NCBI RefSeq assembly: GCF_020085105.1
Contig: NC_058056.1
Span: forward strand, 12,150,929-12,214,928
Reading direction: 5' to 3'
DNA: 64,000 nucleotides
Origin: Siniperca chuatsi
Taxonomy: Eukaryota > Chordata > Actinopteri > Centrarchiformes > Sinipercidae
Below are positions 27,001-37,745 of the stretch, in pieces. The notes below the pieces were generated by a model. That model was given only the letters and a program-made list of their open reading frames with translations. It made no database searches and was not told the origin of the DNA. A program made the translations under genes and the position numbers. The number at the start of each line of letters is the position of its first letter. Within the stretch, counting starts at the first letter, position 1.

Positions 27001-29997
27001 ATCTTTTCCTAAAAGCACCATTTTACTTGCAATGATTATGGACTTTGAAAATAACTAACGCTAAAATGTAATTTGTTGCATAAAATCTGCTTTACAGATT
27101 AAGTCAAAATCAAATGTGAAATAACAGCAGGAAGGCTCACCTTAACTTTGGCAGAATATCAAGTAACTGAAGCCCTGCAAGACAACAACAACGAAACACA
27201 GTTCTGTCTATCACAACAGTCAATTACGAGTTTTTAAGAAAGTTCATCTTAATAAGGTGTCACACCTCTCTCCACAGTGGCTTAAATGTTAGTTTTGGGG
27301 AATTGCCAGGAAGTCACAGGTGAGCAATCACAAAAGAGGAGTGGTCAAACAAATGGCTGATTGGTCCAAGGTGGTGGGTGGCATTTTTGGGAGGGTTTAT
27401 ATAGCTGCAACTCTGACATATTTGTCAAACTCTCTCAATTGAGGTGATCTTCAGGCAGCTTGGTGCTTAGCACCGATACGGATACTGCAAGGGGGAAAAA
27501 GGTCCTGGTGTCATGTCTGAACTATCAGCCCGAGATTAATCCTGTTTTTGCTGTAGATAGTGAGTTTCATTCAGATGGCCCACTTTCTCACAAAGATATC
27601 ATCAAAATGACATTAGGTCGGTGTTATTTAATTAGTGTAAGAGTGATGACATTTTATTTAAACTTTTGATATTAACTAGTTATGGTGTAACATGCATGAA
27701 TACACAATGCTTTATCCACTTGAGGTTTGCTTAGTTCTCAGGCGTTTTGTCAAAGTGAAAATGAGGCCATTAGACCTATTCTTAGACAGACCCAGTGACA
27801 GAGATATTTGTAATGGAGCTCCTGCTGATGGCCTGCTTCCCCCTCTGCATTCACTCTCAGCACAGAGGGGGAAACACTGTTACAGAGTTTACCACAGTGT
27901 GACCTTACTCATGATGTGACTCTAGACTCCTGATTAATTGTTAAACCGTGGCTGGATAGAGAACCTACCGATAAACTCCTTTCTCATCTTGTCTCTCTTC
28001 CTGAGGTCATCTGTCCCGAAGATGAGGGCGTTGATGACACTGAGGAGTGTAACCATGTAAGGGACGTTATCTGTGGCCTGCAGCTCGTTCATGATCACAC
28101 TGAAGCGATACTGCTGTGTCTTCACGCCCTGAAGAGGAAATCAAAGTCAGTGCAAGTAATCAATTTAAGGAAGATTGTGATTCTACAGGATTATAATGCC
28201 TTTGCTTGCAACCCACCACTAGAGGGCACTGTTAGGGGATTTATTTTTCAGAGTGATGATGTAGGGTCATGTGAGGTAAATCCCACAACAACTTAAGTTT
28301 TCAAAAACAATGTTAGAAGTATGACTCTTCTACAAGTTCATCTACTTGCCTTGTAGTGGTCCAGGGCATCCAGTGCCAGGCAATGGCCGTCTGTAGAGAA
28401 CATGCTGAGGGCGGCAAGTAGCTCAAACACCTGCTTCTTCACCATGGTGTTGGAAGTGTCCAAGGCTGTGGAGCATCATGATCACACACATCAATACAGG
28501 TCGAGTGTTCATGTTTCCCATCTGTCTCTCCCAAGTTTATCTTAAAGGTGGGGTATGCCATTCTATCCACCACACGTCTTTTTGTCAAATTCAGTGAATG
28601 TCTCCTCACGGCCAGGTAGCTGTCCGTTCAGAGTGTGCGCTGAAGAAAAATCCGATGTTTGTACACAGCCCTGGCTCTGTACATGCTAAACAAACAAAGC
28701 AGCTCGGGCAGAGGCACACAGCACTATTCCAGCCATGATTTGTGTGTCAGGTAACGTTAAATTTCTTGCCCACAGACATTCAGCTTACGTTCTAGTTTGC
28801 CAAGATATGCTGTTGTTGTGATTTTAGCTATAGTAGCAGGAGAGTTGTGTGTATCGCTGTCTGGAGCTGCTGTGCTGGCTCTGAGAATCCGTCTCGTCCT
28901 CTCTGGCTGTTAGCTTCGCAGCAGCAACTGTAGGGACAGTTTTTCTAACCCACAACCTAACTAACGTTAGTTACATCACTTGCTGTGTCGTTGTGCGCAT
29001 TATATCACGGTATTTGTCACAGTATTGGATTTCTCCAGAATCGCATACCCCACCTTTAAAGCAAGCCCCTATCTCTACTCTTTGCCCCTTATGACTAGAC
29101 CCAAGCAGGATGCTTTGTTTCACAGCCTTTTAGACAGCTCAACTTGAACTTTGCCCTCTAAAGATGTGGCGTTGTACTGTAGACTGTACATGTATTTGTG
29201 TGTTTGAAGGTGGGGAAATCCAATATTCACAAACACACTGTGACACTAGATTTTTAGGGATGTCCCAAAGCAGCCCTTAATGATTCATCTCTGTATATAA
29301 AGCTGAGTACATGACTGGGAAATTCAGCTCAGCAGAGTGAGTCACAGAGAACCATATAATCACCTGAGTTATGACCAATTTAACAAATTATTACAAACAA
29401 AGTGGCACATCAGGTCCTTAAACATGAGATGGCTTTCTTTTGAATGAACAGGTTGATTTAAATATCTTGACCAAATTGTTCAGTATACTTAACATATTTT
29501 GTCTTTTCATGTGTGAGGCTACTCTAAGACATAATCATATGAACACTATATGGAGAAAGTAGATGTGATGATTTTTCACAAAAAGAAGGGTATGGTCAAC
29601 CTTGGGAGAGCTTCCGAATGTATCCCTCATTCTCTATAATGAAGTGGATCCCTGCAGAGGAGTTCATGACTGCCCGGACGCAGCTGACGCAGGTGAGTTG
29701 CAGAAGGGCATCGGCAATGCGAGAGCAACCCCGCCCTGAGAGCCGGTCCAGGGCCTCCAGGAGGAGATCCAACCCGCTCAGCTCCAGGAACTGGACCATC
29801 CATGTCTGGTCGCTGCCCTCCAGACGACGCTTCAGCCCAGAGTAGTTGACCACAGTGGGTACTTGCAGCAGCCTGATGCACAGCTCTGGATCAGCACTCT
29901 CCAGGTTAGCCTCCTGCGGGGTATCTGAGTCCTGCGAGGAGCCCAGGCGACCCCTGACAGCCGCCCACTTCTTTTTCCCATCTGACTTCCCTGACAT
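20105..29997 (-). CDS. inf2: Inverted formin-2
   Basis: Twenty-one coding exons join in phase: 29997-29601, 28465-28350, 28128-27969, 27174-27141, 26873-26732, 26549-26417, 26202-25600, 25124-24979, 24863-24802, 24716-24614, 24441-24356, 24238-24138, 23994-23924, 23837-23730, 23624-23554, 23431-23311, 23211-23047, 22743-22641, 22555-22403, 22088-21234 and 20148-20105. They give about 1257 aa (human 1249). Order: DID armadillo region (residues 1 to about 330; conserved [16 protein letters not shown]), proline-rich FH1 in exon 7, FH2 across exons 8-18 (MKKLNWQKL at its start; [17 protein letters not shown]), and WH2/DAD-like [19 protein letters not shown] in exon 19. A long, acidic, low-complexity tail follows in exon 20, and the end is basic, [13 protein letters not shown]2 nucleates and severs actin at ER-mitochondria contacts. 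The start codon follows an acceptor at 30003-30004, so a 5' UTR exon lies upstream. Exon 2 ends in a GC donor. No CAAX ending is seen. Confidence 0.94.
20469..20507. repeat. A39 homopolymer (inf2 last intron)
   Basis: An uninterrupted A run; in inf2 pre-mRNA it is U39, about 320 nt before the last exon. Confidence 0.95.
24026..24053. repeat. T28 homopolymer (inf2 intron 12)
   Basis: An uninterrupted T run just upstream, in transcript terms, of exon 13; A28 in pre-mRNA. Confidence 0.95.
24324..24355 (-). repeat. U27 tract directly after inf2 exon 11 donor
   Basis: In transcript orientation, exon 11 ends at 24356, the intron opens GTAAC (24355-24351), and 27 T follow at once. U-rich tracts right behind a 5' splice site are the known binding context of TIA-1/TIAL1, which help U1 use weak donors. 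Confidence 0.8.
24491..24530. repeat. Perfect 18-bp inverted repeat, 4-nt loop (inf2 intron 10)
   Basis: Arms 24491-24508 (tggcaaatgtctgagtca) and 24513-24530 are exact reverse complements around 'acag'. Each arm holds an AP-1/TRE heptamer (TGAGTCA / TGACTCA). Confidence 0.95.
25733..25932 (-). repeat. 126-bp in-frame tandem repeat in FH1-coding exon 7
   Basis: The same block (for example gtccaccaaaccctccaggt on +) recurs at 25765 and 25891, a period of 126 bp or 42 residues. The encoded unit runs from [15 protein letters not shown] through a P10 run to the next GGFGG. The second unit is incomplete. The array encodes most of the poly-proline FH1 segment. Confidence 0.9.
28542..29059. mobile_element. 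piggyBac-like MITE (inf2 intron 1)
   Basis: About 518 bp bounded by exact inverted ends: TTAAAGGTGGGGTATGC at 28542-28558 and GCATACCCCACCTTTAA at 29043-29059. TTAA at both outer ends fits the piggyBac target-site duplication. The interior is non-coding, with scattered ATG/ORF noise. It lies in the intron between the first two inf2 coding exons. Confidence 0.85.
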
Positions 29998-30004
29998 GAT
30001 GGCT

Positions 30005-33000
30005 GTGGGGAAAAGAAGGGAAACGTGTTCACAGTTTTCCTCAGTGTTAATGTGTGCAGATGACAAGAGACAATTTTCAGCTATTTTTTTCAGAAAAGAA
30101 ATTCGGCTTGTTGTGGACAGCAGATGGTGTCTGTTTTGCACCGATATCCAATGATTTTGTGCAGTATACAGTGTCGTCATTGCTATCTAGACCAGAGGAA
30201 GCACGCCAAAACAAGGCCTTATCAGAATCAGAAAGGAAAACAGAATAGGGAACGATAGCTCTGCACTTTTGCGGATGAGTAAAAGATATGTCAGCAGTCT
30301 AGTCATCACCAGCTCTGCCAAACATTCCTACTTAATCCTGCCTGAAAGCGAGGAGACTCGCAGTCAGCTCTCTTTCACCTCTCTACAAAGCCAGGCTCAA
30401 TGTTGTCTGGACAGTGCGCAATTTACAATATAAATAAATGTATTTTCAAGCTCATTACTGGGATATAAACATTGGAAAACATGCACAAGGCACACTTGTG
30501 AAAAGCTAATGCATAGAAACAACTGTGCGGGAGAAACCTTTCACAAACATCATACCAACATATCTGACACTGACATGAATGCACACATTGATCCCACAAG
30601 TGCCCTTTTCTGGCATCACCCCAGAGCACAGTCCCATCTTTTACCAACCTGTCTCACCCCTGAGCTTCTAAAAACTATCCACTGCAATGCATGTCACTAG
30701 TATAAACACATAAACACATTCCCCAAATCAACAGGGTAAGGGTTCGGGCCAAAAAAGGGTAAAACTTTCTCCAAAAGTCTAAAAATACTTTCTCTCTATG
30801 CTGGAGTTGTGGTATTAGATGGTCCAGCACAAAACAAATGAACGACGCGAGTGGTTCCTCTGTCTCCTGTTGTTGATTTCACACTTGGCAAATATAACAT
30901 ATACAGATGAGACATTGAGTGATGAGCATGAACAAACAATGCTCTGGCAAAAGGTCACTCAGAGAGCCAGCCTGGAAGGAATTATAGCTTTTTACAAGTC
31001 CTCTATTTTGCCATCTAGGCTAGGGGTTTTCAAAGTCTGAGACTGTGGGCCTCCCCCTCAGACAAAGCCCCCACACCCTAGCCTAAGGGATCACGATTAT
31101 GTTATTTGATCCCATAGACACTCAACAGTTGAGCCATGATAGCCTAATATTGCTGTTTGACATAGCTTCAGACTACACCATATACATAAAAAGGTCTGTC
31201 TTAAGGCATTTATTATTTCTCACTCTGGGGAGGTGGAAAAAACTGTAAAATTCCCCAAAACTACTGTATCTCTGAACTGAATCTCTTTAACCAAATCACA
31301 CACATTTAGGCTATTCTGTGTGATCTCTTTTTGATAACTAATGTAATAATTAATGAAATATTTTTTCACTTCCATTCACTGATCCTCCCCTGAAACTGTT
31401 TGGCTTTGAAGCCCTCAAACTCCCACTTTGAAAACATCTGATCAAGACAATGAAAGGCCCTACTCAGGAATCTTGCTTTTTTTTGATGCTTCATTTTGTT
31501 TCTACATCTTAGGAGCTCAGTAAACTGAACACAGTTAAAAGCAGCTTGCAAATGGCGTGGATAACTCTTCTTTCAAAAAGAAATTCGCAGGGAACAGAAG
31601 TAATGACTTGTGAAAAATCTGACAAATTGGATTTCTGTTCACTCTGTAGAGTCAAGGTAAAATTAGGCTTTTCTTTTCTCACATATTCTGGCAAGCATTT
31701 GTCAGCTCTCTGAATACAGCATTTTAGTCCTGCTGCCAGTGCGAGAGTGTTACCGTGGCAGCAAGCAGGCAGACAATGGTGTTTTACAATAGGCCTTCTC
31801 AATACTCTTCAAAGAGCTGTGTGTGTTCATTAGCCACAAAATGGATGGAATGCTCCCTGCCCAGGCTACTAAGAGTTATGTCAAGCAAACATTTATATGC
31901 CGCCTGATTCAGGAGTACATTGTTGTTTCATGTTCAGTGTGAATAGGGAACAAAAGCTGCAAGCTGATGGTTGTAATCTGGAGAATTTTCACAGTCATGA
32001 AAACTTGTGAAGCTACTGGGGTTCATTGAAATGCACTGAGAGTTTTGTCAAATGGATTCACGCAAAAGTAAAGACACTTCAAAGAAAATGGGGTGTGTGT
32101 GTGTGCTGTAAGTCGGCCTCCACAGCACAGCTCAGGAACTTTTCAGAGGGAAGGAAAGGACTTTCCCGGGACAGGAAATGTAGCTCAAGATAAACATGCT
32201 GGTGTGACAGCTCATGTTCCTCTTTTGAAATTTCAGTTTCATTCCAAAGGATGTTGATGTGACCCCAAGTAGACGCATATTCTGTTCATGTACCAACATC
32301 TGGGTTACATGTGTCAAGCAATGTGAAAGATCAAGTGTGATGGAAAAACCATTTGCATATTCTTTTGTGCACTCCTCAAATAAGAGCAACTTTCAGTTAC
32401 TGACCTTGTCTACCAGAGCTCCCACATGTACCACTAATAGCAGGCTGATTCACTGCACACAGGACAAGCCTACTCATCTGTCCTCTGGTGAAGCCGCCCA
32501 CACAGCAGCCCACTGCTACTGTACAGCATCAACACTTATGAACATGCAGAAACATCTCCACTGATTTATTTCCTCTGAGACATATGCAAAGCTTATGCAC
32601 TATACATCTTTTTCTTCGAATGTTATATGTCAGCAATACTAAATGAGTGAATAAACTAAAAGGTTTAAGGGGAAATCAGTTAAATCTCATGGAGCAGTTT
32701 AACCATTTTTCTGTCTTTTCTCATTTCGTTTTCCTTCCACTGAAATACCAGATATAGTTGGGAGATAAAGGATGGGGATATGTATTATAAAATTTGATTC
32801 TACCTTTTGAGCACTGAAATGAAATTAGTGACTTTCATGGTAGCGCACACATTAAAAACATATGCTAACACATGGAACACATGTTGCTTGGAGATTGCGT
32901 AGTTATGGATCATTATTCAACCTTTATCCAAAATCTTAAACCGTATTTGCAGAATGATTGTTACAACAGATGACATCTGGAACACATTTCTCTCATATCC

Positions 33001-36000
33001 TAAACTGCCTCCCCTCTCTATTTAAGGGAGTGACCGAAATGCCTGAAAAGTCTACAAGCACATTTTGGAGTTGAAATGTATCTTTAAGTTGTAGTTTCCT
33101 TTAATCCAAGACTGTCTGGTGATTTCTTTCCAAGCGGTTGTCAGACTGATTTAACATCTGCACATTGGCAAAACACGAGTGACAGCCCATAGGGTCCAAA
33201 ACATAGTCCTTAAAACTGGAATCTGCAGTTCAAGTGGATTTTTGGCAACACAGTATTTTTTTCTTCCCAGCCTTCTGCCTCTTCATTCTTTCCGAGGCAA
33301 GAAGGTTTAAAGGGAACAGTCGATTGCCACATCCAGCATGCCTGGACAAGACTAAGAATATAACTGACAGTTTGATAATCTGCATTATGCATTGGTCCAT
33401 TATGATAAAAAAAGGACCTGTAATTGCGACAATAACAGTGCAACATCCTTACTTTGCGCTGCGATTTTCCCCACATACCAGGGGGGATAACGGGACTAGT
33501 CACACTGTGGCGAGTAAAAACACACCAGAAAAACAAAACGACAACACTAATTACTTGCGCTACCTCACATGTTACATCTTAATGCACTGTTGCATCGTTA
33601 TTCAGCACCTATATGCTCACTCTACCTTACCTGGTTTTATTCCATAAATATGCACTTGAAGAATCGTCCTCTGGTGTGTTTCGGAAGGGGGTGGCGCTTT
33701 GCAGTCATCCAGACAACATTTTATTCTGCCAAAAAATGAAACATGGTCCCATGAAAATGTCGGCACTGTGTGGCAGGTCAAACCCTGTGTGGTGTGCGAT
33801 TGCACCGATTTCAAATCGCTACGGCCCCTGAGCTTTCCCTCACTTGTGAGAGACTGACAGTGTCAAAGCAGCAACATTACTGGGCTAAGACATCCGGTCA
33901 CAAGTTTCAGAATAAAACATGCGTAGAGGGGCAGAATGCTAAACGCACTTCCAGTATTAGATCAGGACAGGATTGAAACTGTGAGTACAGCTGAACACAG
34001 CAAAATACAAAGATTGTGGTTACAATAAAAATCCGGCAAAAGATACAATACAATAACAGTTAGAAGTTATGGTATCAAGAAAAAAATGGATTTAGCTAGC
34101 TACAAAAGTGTAGGCTAGCTAGGCTAACTGTCAAATTAGTTACATTGCCCCTGTATAATTCAAGAGAGAAAACAAAGTAGCCTTTCACCCATGAAAGAAC
34201 AACAGTCCCTATAGTATAGCAAGTACAACACAGTTAGCTAATCAAGTAAAAATAAAACGTAAAAAATAGAGTTCACAAAATAATTAAAACTGTTTGCTAG
34301 CTAAATAACATCGAAATTAGTCCAACATAAGCTAGCTTTAAATTAACTGACGGAATGTTGCATTAGCAACACATTAGCCTCCAACAGCTAGAATGGCTAA
34401 CCTCAAATTACATAAACAAAATTGCTATTATAAATGGAGTACCTTAAAATGCTCCAGCCCAGGTAATTGGATAGTACATAAAAGATACCTGTCCATTTGG
34501 TCACATCTTGCTATCAAAACTGTAACAATGACAGTTAAACTATGTAACTGAGGGGTTACTACTAGCAACAGATCATTAAAATTGAAACAAGTGCTGGATG
34601 AATAATTTCAATCATAGCAGATTTGGCCAAATATGTTTCATTGCATGTTCAAAATTAAACGCTCTTATATTCTGCGCTTTATTTAGAAGGCATAATTGTC
34701 TAATTTCCGGTCTTAATGTGCCTGTCGTTGTCTGGCTTGAAGCTGTTTGTGATGCTGAATGCAGCCAGTGGTTGGGCCCTCCCACACTCCCCATCCTATC
34801 AGCTGGATCTGACCTCAGGCGGACAGTCGCTGCTGGAGGAAAATTCGCTTGGGTTCCCCGATTCTCCAAATCAGTCAGCGACTCTTGACAGTAGCCTTCA
34901 AGTTGCCTGTCACAGTAACAGAATCTATTATACTCTTGAGTTAATGTGGTTTTAGCTGATAACTGAAGACACAATGTCCAGCCTTCAGGGTGGTGTATAG
35001 GTCTGGCTGCCCTGAGGAGCCTTGTGGGGCATCAGAACAAGGTCTAGATTGTAGTTTAACTACAGTCTCTAGACCACTCCTCCTCCTTTCTCACACTTAA
35101 CTAAATCCAAAATTGTCCTTCGAATGATTTAGATCAGAGTTCAGGATGCAGATGTAATCTGGAGACACCCAGAGACATAGGCTTAATATTTCCTCTATGT
35201 TTACATAGCTTCAGGGGTTTAGGAAGTAAACTCTTGCACAAAGCACATTTTTATTCCCAAGGGTATAAGCCAACTTGTAGCATATACAGTACCAACAAAG
35301 CAGGGAGATAATAATTCATTAATTTCTTAATTATTTTGGACTTTAGAGTAAAAATGTCCCTTATTGAACAAAATGTTAAAACTAAAAACATCAAAAGGAT
35401 ACAAAGTTCATGGAATCCATAACTGCCTTGAATGTATTTGCATTTCTCCTTAAGGACAGTGAAGATAAGCAAGTTGTAATGTAGCAACAGGGATGCTACA
35501 AAAGCAAAATGTTTAAAAGCCATAATAACGGCTTTTAAACATTTTGCTTTTTTGAATTTCTCGTATCACTGTTTGGTAATATTCATATAGTTCTGCAAAA
35601 TACGAAGAAATCTTAGACTTTTTCATTTAGTATCTGAATAAGGCAACCTTTACCGTCAGAATGACAATAGTGACTTTTGTTTGGATATGGATATTTTGTT
35701 GAGAATTTGTATTACTGTGTTGTTGCAGTGGAGCTGTTATCATTCCCCTTGTGACTTGAGGCCATTTAGCTTGCTAGGGATAGGGTTAGACCACTGAGAT
35801 ATCAGCAGCATGGGTACTCAAGTTACAACACCAAAGAATATGCGGGATAGCTGCATGTCCAGCCTGTCAAGGTGAAAATAATGGTTACATGTGAGACTGG
35901 TTTGTTTTAACTGAGCCAATAGCAACAAAAGCTATTGAGCAAAGATTACGAACGCCTCATTAATGGTCACTAACTGTCTGGCTGAGCTAGTTGAACAGGA

Positions 36001-36598
36001 TTATGAAACCCATCAGCTGGAATCAAGCTCCCAATACTTCAAAGTCACTGTCACATTTCCATTCATTGTTCTGTATGTGTACACAACAAGTGATTTTCAA
36101 CCATGATTTCAGGCAAAACTGACCCTTAACCTACTAGTCCTGCTGCAAAACCTTCTACCTTTTGGGCCTCTACAAGGGTGTGTCTTGTGTCAGTGATTAT
36201 ATGATTTAGTTCTACTGTGTTTGTCATAGGTATCCTGGAAGGAAAGGACGGTCATTACCAGTCATCTATGGGAGGCAGTGACACATTATTCAGGATGAAC
36301 AGCCTGAGAGAAGCCAATCCTAACACCCTGAGGTGACAGAGTGATCATAATATTTCCAAACAGTTTGCAAACAACATGTAGCTTTTTCATAAGCTTTAAC
36401 TTAGCTACTAGATTTTAGAAAAGGAGAGCTGATCTAAGACACGTCAGGACATGTTCCTGATTCTGCATCACTATGGATCCCACTGCCCACAGGAAATGCT
36501 GCAACAATGGATTATCTTGGTAAAAAACAGCTGGGTTATCACTAAACCACAGACAGACCCGTATCCGGAAAACTAAAACACCAGTTCATCTCTCTTTT
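30005..36598. other. inf2 upstream region, 5' UTR intron and/or intergenic
   Basis: No coding gene can be supported here. A strong donor-like CCAG|GTAAGG on the - strand near 33629-33638 is one candidate end for the missing inf2 5' UTR exon. ORFs of up to 137 codons (33.2-33.8 kb) overlap on both strands and look like noise. A double hairpin lies at 35.48-35.55 kb. The rest is AT-rich spacer. Confidence 0.45.
35481..35551. repeat. Two adjacent perfect hairpins
   Basis: The first stem is GTAGCA/TGCTAC (35481-35486 with 35494-35499). Directly next to it is a perfect 22-bp stem, 35500-35521 with 35530-35551, around the 8-nt loop ataataac. The outer flanks do not pair. Confidence 0.9.
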
Positions 36599-37745
36599 GG
36601 AAATTTCATTAGGGTTATTAAATTTGAATTTATTGAAAGGATAGTCCCTTGAAATGTAGCATCTCATTTTCAAGGGGGTCCTATAGACACAAATACAACA
36701 TAAAACACATACAAACAGAAACAGCATTACATAACAAACATACACTGCAAATACACAGATACAGACAGCTCGCTCACCCTCTCCCACCCACATCTCCAGC
36801 CCTCAGCTGTTGCACAAGAAAAAACTGGTTACAATGACCAGGATAATACATCACTTACATCAGCATAAAGAGCAATTGAAGCAGTTTGTCTTCAGTTTAG
36901 CTGTAGCACAAATAAACTGAAGACTGTAAGTACACACACATTTAAAACATAAACAGGTTGTTTAAAGATGAGAAAGTGAAGATGTCCTGAGGCAGCGGAA
37001 AGAGGTAATAGATCTCAGAAAAAGGAAGGAAGATTATTGCAGTCGGATGGAGCTTTGTATTGGAATGACCTGTGTCCAACAACTTTGAAAGAAAAAGGGA
37101 TGTCGCATATGCTTGGGTGGATAAGAAGATCTACATGGACAAAAACGGTTTCAAACAGGAAGGACAGTTAAAATAAACACATACGAAAATTAACTGAAAT
37201 TGCCTTCTAGATTTAGGCTGCAACCAGTTAAGCGATTCATACATGAAACAATGGTGAGTTCTATATGGACACCTCAAAACAAATCTACATAGAGAATTAT
37301 ATACAACATTAAGGTAAGTATCAGAGTTGTAGACAATGTCAGCATAACCACTAATAGCTAGTATCAACTGACAAATTATTATTTTTCTGACTTGAAATGT
37401 AAAGCAATTAACTGAGCGATAAAGTGAACTCAGACAACCAGATGTTCTTTTTTATAATAAAATCCATGTTCAGGGTCAATCCGAAGTTCAAGATGTTTGA
37501 ACGAATCAACTTTCTCAAGGGGCGACCCATCATCAAAATTAATATGTAAATCAAAGGGATATGAACGACTATGTCGCATACCAAACACCATACTGCCGGA
37601 CTTCTTCTTATTCAATATGAGTTTGTTGCTATGAAACCAGTTTTGGACCAAGTTAAAATCAAATTGTAAATAATTCTGGATTTGTAATATATCAGAGTTC
37701 GAAATGTAAATAACAGTATTTTTCAGCATAAAGATGAACAAGATA
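36599..37745 (-). pseudogene. Truncated non-LTR retrotransposon (LINE) with dead reverse transcriptase
   Basis: On the - strand, 37741-37433 encodes an RT C-terminal segment (TVIYIS..., the thumb-type block NWFHSNKLILNKKKS, then SFKHLELRIDPE). 37367-37131 continues in another frame (LNVVYNSLCRFVLRCPYRTH, YESLNWLQPKSRRQF), and 37.13-36.98 kb still reads FVHVDLLIHP and FQYKAPSDCNNLP. The 3' end is the typical 'gggactatcctttcaataaattc'. The expected catalytic ADD before TVIYIS is replaced by LKN, and frameshifts break the frame. The 5' part, including the endonuclease, is missing. It is a dead copy in the inf2-dnajc17 spacer; the clade is not assigned. Confidence 0.85.

Noticed and set aside
29618-30154. 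Frames on the + strand across inf2 exon 1
   Set aside because: Antisense shadows of the well-supported inf2 coding exon.
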